This document shows, in pieces, positions 57,581 to 64,000 of a DNA stretch of 64,000 nt. The stretch spans positions 434,001 to 498,000 of the forward strand of contig JAFKAC010000026.1 in NCBI GenBank assembly GCA_025766275.1, given 5' to 3'. Positions within the stretch are counted from its first letter, which is position 1. Each line of letters starts with the position of its first letter. The translations under genes and the position numbers were made by a program. A model generated the notes under the pieces. It did no database searches, had not been told where the DNA came from, and saw nothing but the letters and a program-made list of their open reading frames with translations. The DNA comes from Lactarius indigo (lineage: Eukaryota > Basidiomycota > Agaricomycetes > Russulales > Russulaceae).

Positions 57581-57947
57581 GAAATGCTGTGATGGCCTGT
57601 ATTATATACCCACACTAGCTGCCGACAGAACCCGAACGCTCTGATAGGACAGTTGACAATATATCTGCATGGGCCATGATTACAGACCTGCATATGCGCT
57701 CTGTACTGCCTCCCCCTGGATCTACTACCAGCTCTATTCCATGTCAACATCCATGCTCGGTCTAACCAAAGATGAACAAACTCTTCACCACCATGCCGCT
57801 ATGCTCAAAAATGGGCTAGAAGCATACCGCACATGCACACACCAAGATGAAATAAAGTGGAAGAATTTATTGAGAGCACGCTTGGTATCCTAGTGTGCTT
57901 TCCATCTGCTTCTACAAGCTAAGCTCAGATATTTCTAGAGAGAATCG

Positions 57948-59127
57948 ATGAACTATTTTGTTGATGCGAATACAAGAAGTCCCACACCTCCCCGTGTTCA
58001 CCCACTCCTATTGAGCCTTGCTTTGATGTTCAACGAGTCTGAAACCTCCCTGAACATGAGAGCTGTCTCTGAGGATAATCCAAAGGTGTTAAGTAGCAAC
58101 TATTATACTTCACCCAAAGATCTTCCACCGCTGGACATACATCTACCTGGTCAAAATGGTACGGTACTGTTCTCTGATGTTCATGGGTCTCTACTTACAT
58201 CGGCAGCTTCCTGTGGCGAATGTATGGTACCTAAGCTTCAAGAAGGTTCGGCGATGGTAAGCAATGTAGCAATGAGTATCCCGTCGGCAGCTTCCGTTCT
58301 GGAATCTATGGCACCTGAACCTCAAGACGATTCAACAGAGGTTGACCATTCAATAGTCACTATTCCTAGCAATGGGAAGAAGCAGCAGTGTGCTGCTGGT
58401 GGCGGTCTTCGGAGTGAGTCCCATATTTTATCCCACAGATGCACTGAGAAATAAAATTGCTGCCGAAGAAATTGTCACAAGATCGGCAGAAAAACAGAAA
58501 GCTGCCGATGACTGTACTAAAGCAATCACCGGTACTATGCCAAAGAGACAAGATAATGGAAACGTAAGTGATTGGATTGAAACATAAAGCTGGCCCAAAG
58601 ATCCAAGATCTATTATTCCTGCAGGTTCTACACGACACTCCAAATACCTGTAGTTCAAAGGTAGCTAGGCTACGAGATAAAGCCAAGGGTAAGATGGCTA
58701 AGCACACAAACCCGCCAAAGGGAGATGGGCCAAATGTCAGGGACGAGGGGAAGCAGTCCAAGACAGTGTTTATAAAGGACAAGCCTTCGCCCCAAGAAGA
58801 GAACGCCGATGAAAGCAGGGAGGAAGGCAATGAGCCAGCAATCTCATGTGTGTTCACTGAAGTTTACATCTGGTTTTACACTCATCGTGCATACTGTCAG
58901 TTCAAGGCGAAGACAACAATAGTGTCGTCAGAGACCTAGAAAAAGAGGTCCAGGCTCTGAAAAGTAGATGCGAGGGGCAAGACAAGATGATTGAGGACCT
59001 GAAATCGAGATGTGAGACACATGAGAGGGTCCTTGAGATGCTTCGGCAGGAAATTGTGCAGCTTCATGACGGCCAGAAGACTCTAAATACCATGTATGAT
59101 GGAAAGAGCTATGATCTCATGCCATAA
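57948..59127 (+). CDS. Four-exon gene with coiled-coil C-terminus, unknown function
   Basis: Exons 57948-58389, 58439-58563, 58625-58847 and 58901-59127 keep phase through three GT-AG introns of 49-61 bases. The middle is basic and charged (KQKAADDCTKAI, KAKGKMAKHTNPPKGDG). The C-terminus is a clear coiled coil (VRDLEKEVQALKSRCEGQ, HERVLEMLRQEIVQLHDG). No enzymatic motif recognised. Like the previous gene it lies in the right part of KDZ-2 and may be passenger DNA. The start Met is the first in frame and not otherwise supported. Confidence 0.5.
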
Positions 59128-59196
59128 CTATAGTTCAAGTAGACCCTGTGGCTATTGCGAGTGTAATCAGGTTCATCAGCATCAATCATACATGCC

Positions 59197-60930
59197 GATT
59201 ATGGGCCCACACGAGATATATGTTCGGCAGCCGTTGCTACCTACTGTGGGCCATTACGAGCTAATCGGCAGTAGCACAAATGCCTTCCTATGGGCCCAGA
59301 CATGCATATTGTCAGATACATGATAGGTTGAATGCGAGCTCATCGGCAGAATATACAAGTGGCCATCGTAGGCCAATACAAGCTAGTTGGCAGAATACAT
59401 GCATGGCTGCCATGGGCCCACACGAGATATATGCTCGGCAGCCGTCGCTACCTACTGTGGGCCATTATGAGCTAATTGGCAGTAGCACAAATGCCTTCCT
59501 ATGGGCCCAGACATGTATATTGTCAGATGCATGATAGGTTGAATTGGGCCAATGCGAGCTCATCGGCAGAATATACAAGTGGCCATCGTAGGCCAATACA
59601 AGCTAGTTGGCAGAATACGCACATGGCTGCCATGGGCCCACACGAGATATATGTTTGGCAGCTGTCGCTACCTACTGCGGGCCATTACGAGCTAATTGGC
59701 AGTAGCACAAATGCCTTCCTATGGGCCCAGACATGTATATTGTCAGATACATGATAGGTTGAATTGGGCCAATGCGAGCTCATCGGCAGAATATACAAGT
59801 GGCCATCGTAGGCCAATACAAGCTAGTTGGCAGAATACGCACATGGCTGCCATGGGCCCACACGAGATATATGTTCGGCAGCCGTCGCTACCTACTGCGG
59901 GCCATTACGAGCTAATTGGCAGTAGCACAAATGCCTTCCTATGGGCCCAGACATGTATATTGTCAGATGCATGATAGGTTGAATTGGGCCAATGCGAGCT
60001 CATCGGCAGAATATACAAGTGGCCATCGTAGGCCAATACAAGCTAGTTGGCAGAATACGCACATGGCTGCCATGGGCCCACACAAGATATATGCTCAGCA
60101 GCCGTCGCTACCTACTGCGGGCCATTACGAGCTAATTGGCAGTAGCACAAATGCCTTCCTATGGGCCCAGACATGTATATTGTCAGATGCATGATAGGTT
60201 GAATTGGGCCAATGCGAGCTCATCGGCAGAATATACAAGTGGCCATCATAGGCCAATACAAGCTAGTTGGCAGAATACGCACATGGCTGCCATGGGCCCA
60301 CACGAGATATATGTTCGGCAGCCGTCGCTACCTACTGCGGGCCATTACGAGCTAATTGGCAGTAGCACAAATGCCTTCCTATGGGCCCAGACATGTATAT
60401 TGTCAGATGCATGATAGGTTGAATTGGGCCAATGCGAGCTCATCAGCAGAATATACAAGTGGCCATCGTAGGCCAATACAAGCTAGTTGGCAGAATACGC
60501 GCATGGCTGCCATGGGCCCACACGAGATATATGCTCGGCAGCCGTCGCTACCTACTGCGGGCCATTACGAGCTAATTGGCAGTAGCACAAATGCCTTCCT
60601 ATGGGCCCAGACATGTATATTGTCAGATGCATGATAGGTTGAATTGGGCCAATGCGAGCTCATCGGCAGAATATACAAGTGACCATCGTAGGCCAATACA
60701 AGCTAGTTGGCAGAATACGCACATGGCTGCCATGGGCCCACACGAGATATATGTTCGGCAGCTGTCGCCACCTGCTATGGGCCATCACAATATCATCGGC
60801 AACAGCACAAGCTTGGTCTTATGTGCACATCGTCGGCCTACACAAAGCTCTTGTTCGGCAGCTTTCCTGCTTGCCCTGGGCCATTACAATTGCATCGGCA
60901 GCAGCAAATGCCAGTCCTATGGGCCCATAT
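59197..60930. repeat. 220-bp tandem array in the KDZ-2 right end
   Basis: About seven copies; matching points at 59476, 59696, 59916, 60136, 60356 and 60576 are spaced exactly 220 bp. Each unit contains several GGGCCCA and CATCGGCAG words. The first unit lacks a nine-base AATTGGGCC segment, and the last is degenerate. The 279-base open frames it generates are artefacts. Confidence 0.88.
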
Positions 60931-61414
60931 GTGTATATTGTCAATGACATTGCAATTTAATTCTGGGCCAATACAAGCTCATTGCCAGATACCCCCCATT
61001 TGTCCTGGGCCTATACATGGACCTTGTGCAGTTTCCCTATATGTGTTTGGTTGGCCCATACGATGCCTATACAGAATACATATTCATGGGCCCATACATC
61101 TATATGCGCTTAAGTCACACAATGGGCCCACGTGGGCTTTGCCGATGCGCTCGTGAAATTGTCACGTGGGCTCTGCCGAGTACAATGACCCAAATCTGCG
61201 TCATGGGCTCCAGGATCGTGGTCGAAGGCCGTTCCGATTTGTGAGGAACGGGAACCTCAGCCGGGAACCTCGGGCCGCGGTCGTCTTCACTTCGGTCAAT
61301 CTTCGGCCACCACAGTCCACGCAGTAGGGTATTCCATGCGCCTCAATTGACCCGGACTGACCTGGCTGACTACGACCCATTTGACCCTGAGTCAGGCTGA
61401 CCCATACAACACTG
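60931..61414. mobile_element. Right terminus of KDZ-2
   Basis: The sequence ends ACCCATACAACACTG at 61414. Directly after it, 61415 onward, is homologous to the NLR-2 upstream region. The boundary is therefore precise, and GTCATGCG is the expected 8-bp duplication. Read inward it starts CAGTGTTGTATGGGTCAGCC, typical of a transposon terminal repeat. The left terminus is missing, so the inverted repeat cannot be shown. Confidence 0.6.
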
Positions 61415-61536
61415 GTCATGCGTGCTGTGCGAAAGGCTGTGCACGCTACCTACACACGTTCCCACCTGAGGAGCGTGGTCCTCGGCTCGCATTTTCGACC
61501 TACACTCTTATCGAACTCAAAGTCACCAGAATTACG
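61415..61536 (+). promoter_or_regulatory. Upstream region of NLR-3
   Basis: Homologous to 27441-27562. KDZ-2 sits immediately upstream, so any more distal promoter has been displaced. Confidence 0.5.
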
Positions 61537-63337
61537 ATGTCAACCAGTCTCCAGCCGTCTTCCTCCACTCCAAACTTGCACCCGATCTTCGAGAAGGTCC
61601 TCAAAGAGTATAAGAAGAAGACCAGAAAGGAACTTTCTACCCACCCACTCGCAGAGGAGATACGAGGTTGCGATTCAATTGAGGCCATCCTCACCGTACT
61701 TCAAGGGAAGGCCAACGAACTCAATCAATCCCAGACCAGCGACGAGCGACTCACAAAACGGCTTACGCCAACCGTGCATGTCCTCAACGCTCTCTCTTCC
61801 GCCCTTGGCGAGGGCGTTGGCACGGTGAGTCCCAGCGTGTTACCTGATTACCAGCTTGTGTCCTAACGTCAATTTCAGGTATTTCCCCCAACCAAAATTA
61901 TATTTTCCGCGATGAGTATCCTCCTCGTAGTGAGTTGACCCTCCGCGTACGCTTTCATAACCCGTGATAACCCCTCATTTCCCACAGGCAGCAAAGGGTA
62001 TCGCTGCGAGCCGCGATGTGCTTATCGAGCTCTTTGAGAGAATCAAAAACTTTTTTGTACGCCTCCAGACCCACATCGAAGTCCCGCCGACAGCACAGAT
62101 GGCGAATGTGATGGGGAAATCTATGGCTGAAGTGCTTTCTATGCTTACCGTCGCGACGAAGGTGATGTACCAAAGCCGAAAGAGTTAGTTCACCTTCGCT
62201 GCCAAGCTTTCCCTCGCTGAAATTCGCCCAGAAACATTTCTTAAGAGGCTTGTGGGAAGGAACGATATCGAGGACGCGTTATTGAGGTTGGATAAATTGG
62301 AACAGGGAGAGCTCCGGATGGTGTCTGCGCAAGTGTTAAAGGACACCAGTGATCTCAAGGATGCCACGAGTGATATCAAGGACGGTGCGTAGCTCTTTTG
62401 TATTACGGTACAATTAATACTGAACCTCTTCGGATTAGATACGAAGGAAACAAAAGTAATGGTCCAGCAGATCGTTGGCGATATTACCTCCCGCGAATGT
62501 TCGTTTTGTCACAACCTCACCACGAATAATTGCAGAAGCTCACATTCCAATCGTAGGGGAGCGGCTTCGAGGATGGCTCACCCCGCCTGATCCATCGACA
62601 AACCACGCCAACATGTGCACCATGCAGCACGAGAGAACCGCAGCCTGGGTTTTCAACGAGCATATATTCAAGGAGTGGGAGTTGTCCGAGCCAGGATCGT
62701 TGTTGTGGATTAACGGGACGGGTACGAATACTCTGACTGTGGGGTTCACATCTGACTGACTACTCCTTTCGTAGCCGGTTCGGGGAAGAGCATCTTCTGG
62801 TCGGCCATTCTGTTTTTTCTCCGCGCACAGATTTTTATATCCTCAATTAGCTCTGCAATCATCCAGCATGTCATCACTTTACGCGACGCCGGGTCGGCCT
62901 CCGTCGCCTATTTCGATTTCGATTTTAGGGATGTCGACAAGAAGGATTGCCGCAACCTCGTTTCTTCACTCCTAATACAACTTTCTTCTCGGTCCAAACC
63001 TTGTCTCGACTTACTCTCCCGCGTCTATTCAACCTATAGCGATAGAAAGGAACGACCCAGTGAACGTACTTTGGTGCAATGCCTCAAAGACATGCTCATG
63101 GCACTATCCGCGCCTCAACTGCCCACTTACATCATCCTTGACGCCATTGACGAATGTCCCAATACGTTCGGAATACCAACTCCGCGAGGAAATGTACTCG
63201 GGCTTGTAGCAGATCTTGCTGACCTCCACCTTCCGAATTTACACATATGCATAACTGGTCGGCCGGAAAGTGACATCCAGACTGCTCTCGAACCTTTGAC
63301 GTCGGGCCACTTCTCCCTGTTGAGGTTCACGCGCTAA
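61537..63337 (+). CDS. NLR-3: Goodbye-NACHT protein without repeat domain (491 aa)
   Basis: Seven exons, 61537-61824, 61879-61929, 61988-62183, 62232-62384, 62439-62498, 62557-62721 and 62775-63337, total 492 codons including the stop with no defect. The Goodbye domain covers residues 1-230 (HPLAEEIRGCDSIEAILTVL, LIELFERIKNFF, FLKRLVGRNDIED). The linker RLRGWLTPPDPSTNH, conserved in all three paralogues, follows. NACHT then starts at AGSGKS, with FDFDFRD, YIILDAIDECP and ITGRPESDI. The protein stops soon after, where NLR-1 continues into the rest of NACHT and the ankyrins. The sequence diverges abruptly at SL, so this is a 3' truncation by rearrangement. It could be a pseudogene or a short receptor lacking the sensor. 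Confidence 0.8.
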
Positions 63338-64000
63338 GTCTCAGCATTCGGGAAATGAGGTCTATCACGTAGTTGGTATGGATTGGCAGAAGAGTTGAGA
63401 TACGAGCAGGAACTCGTAACACGATCACTTAGTTTCTTAGGATACTCTCGGACTTTAGTTTATGCTTGTGATCAGGGACAATCTGTTGCATCTCGGCACA
63501 CTCGACCCGGCCGACTCGAACCCACACAAAACAACACCGCCGCGATAATGCGCGGCTGTGCAAGTCTCTACCTCCGTATTAATTTCGATTTAAACGCTTC
63601 AAGTCTTATAGGGGCTCAGCACCCCTTTCTGCTCCGTTCTGGACTCCTCTTCGCCCCTCATTCGACTCCTGTTTCATGCCTCAAATGGCCCGTGCGTCTT
63701 TGTATTCCTTTACTTCACTTTACTTTTATTTCTGTTAAAAACGTATCTAAATTGTATAAAAACACGCTCGTATGTACTCGAAATACTATCCAGTTGTAAC
63801 GATAACTTGATTAAAACGCACCCAACTCGGCTCCTTTCGTGTCCGCGATCCATTCCGCAAGACTGACTAGAAGTGCCAAAGAGAACTCACCCCATACCGT
63901 ACAGCTGTCAGCTGTCGACGGGTCTCGAGTTGGCTACAGCTGCAGTCAGTCACCGTGGCTGCCAGAGGTAGAGAGGAGGGGGGTCCGCCGTGTAACCTTC
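63338..64000. other. 3' flank of NLR-3, no gene recognised
   Basis: Only short open frames. The last 170 bases show diverged similarity to 26330-26520. Confidence 0.4.

Noticed and set aside
57669..57893. 74-aa frame as the first exon of the 57948 gene
   Set aside because: The nearby splice sites do not join it in frame to the next exon; left unassigned.

Overview
The window looks like a repeat-rich region of a filamentous basidiomycete (Agaricomycetes, mushroom-forming fungi). The evidence is: short GT-AG introns of about 48-60 bases in every gene; KDZ (Kyakuja-Dileera-Zisupton) transposase genes with a CxC2 cysteine cluster; chromodomain Ty3/gypsy elements; and STAND receptor-like genes of the Goodbye-NACHT-ankyrin type. 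I do not name a species. No rRNA, tRNA or ordinary housekeeping gene was recognised.

Layout. From 1 to 19497 I read one large KDZ element (KDZ-1), whose left end lies outside the window. It holds a partial uncharacterised gene (1-1561), a 16-bp minisatellite (1867-2755), a small two-exon gene (3772-4201), a 2.9-kb foldback element with an 8-bp target duplication (4252-7185), a complete Ty1/copia retrotransposon (7725-14052), and a nine-exon transposase gene (14102-17972) that reads through cleanly except for one TGA. It ends with a 38-bp palindromic array and a terminal inverted repeat at 19497. KDZ-1 abuts the middle of a Goodbye-NACHT-ankyrin gene (NLR-1, 19498-24273), which also carries a TGA and a solo LTR.

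From 24274 to 27440 nothing convincing was found. A second receptor gene (NLR-2, 27563-28809) is cut at its P-loop exon by a second copy of the foldback element (28811-32243, inverted relative to the first). Next comes a 5.5-kb near-perfect palindrome with related ends (32244-37787), then the 3' half of a second KDZ transposase gene (KDZ-2). The KDZ-2 exon is split by a Ty3/gypsy element on the minus strand (39095-54836). That element's 5' LTR is itself split by a second gypsy element on the plus strand (46733-54453). The KDZ-2 exon resumes at 54842, followed by two small coiled-coil genes, tandem repeats and an apparent right end at 61414. That end lies just upstream of a third receptor gene (NLR-3, 61537-63337), which is short but open.

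How it fits together. Three paralogous receptor genes are each broken or abutted by KDZ-type termini. The foldback elements share their terminal repeat with the near-intact KDZ-1 and have the 8-bp duplication expected of that class, so they are best read as non-autonomous derivatives. Both gypsy elements look self-primed: the sequence just after the LTR is complementary to the predicted start of the transcript. Both also place pol in the -1 frame relative to gag. Four otherwise open genes (KDZ-1, NLR-1 and both pol genes) each contain exactly one premature TGA. The nesting order, oldest to youngest, is: receptor genes, KDZ and foldback elements, then copia in KDZ-1 and gypsy-1 in KDZ-2, then gypsy-2 in gypsy-1.
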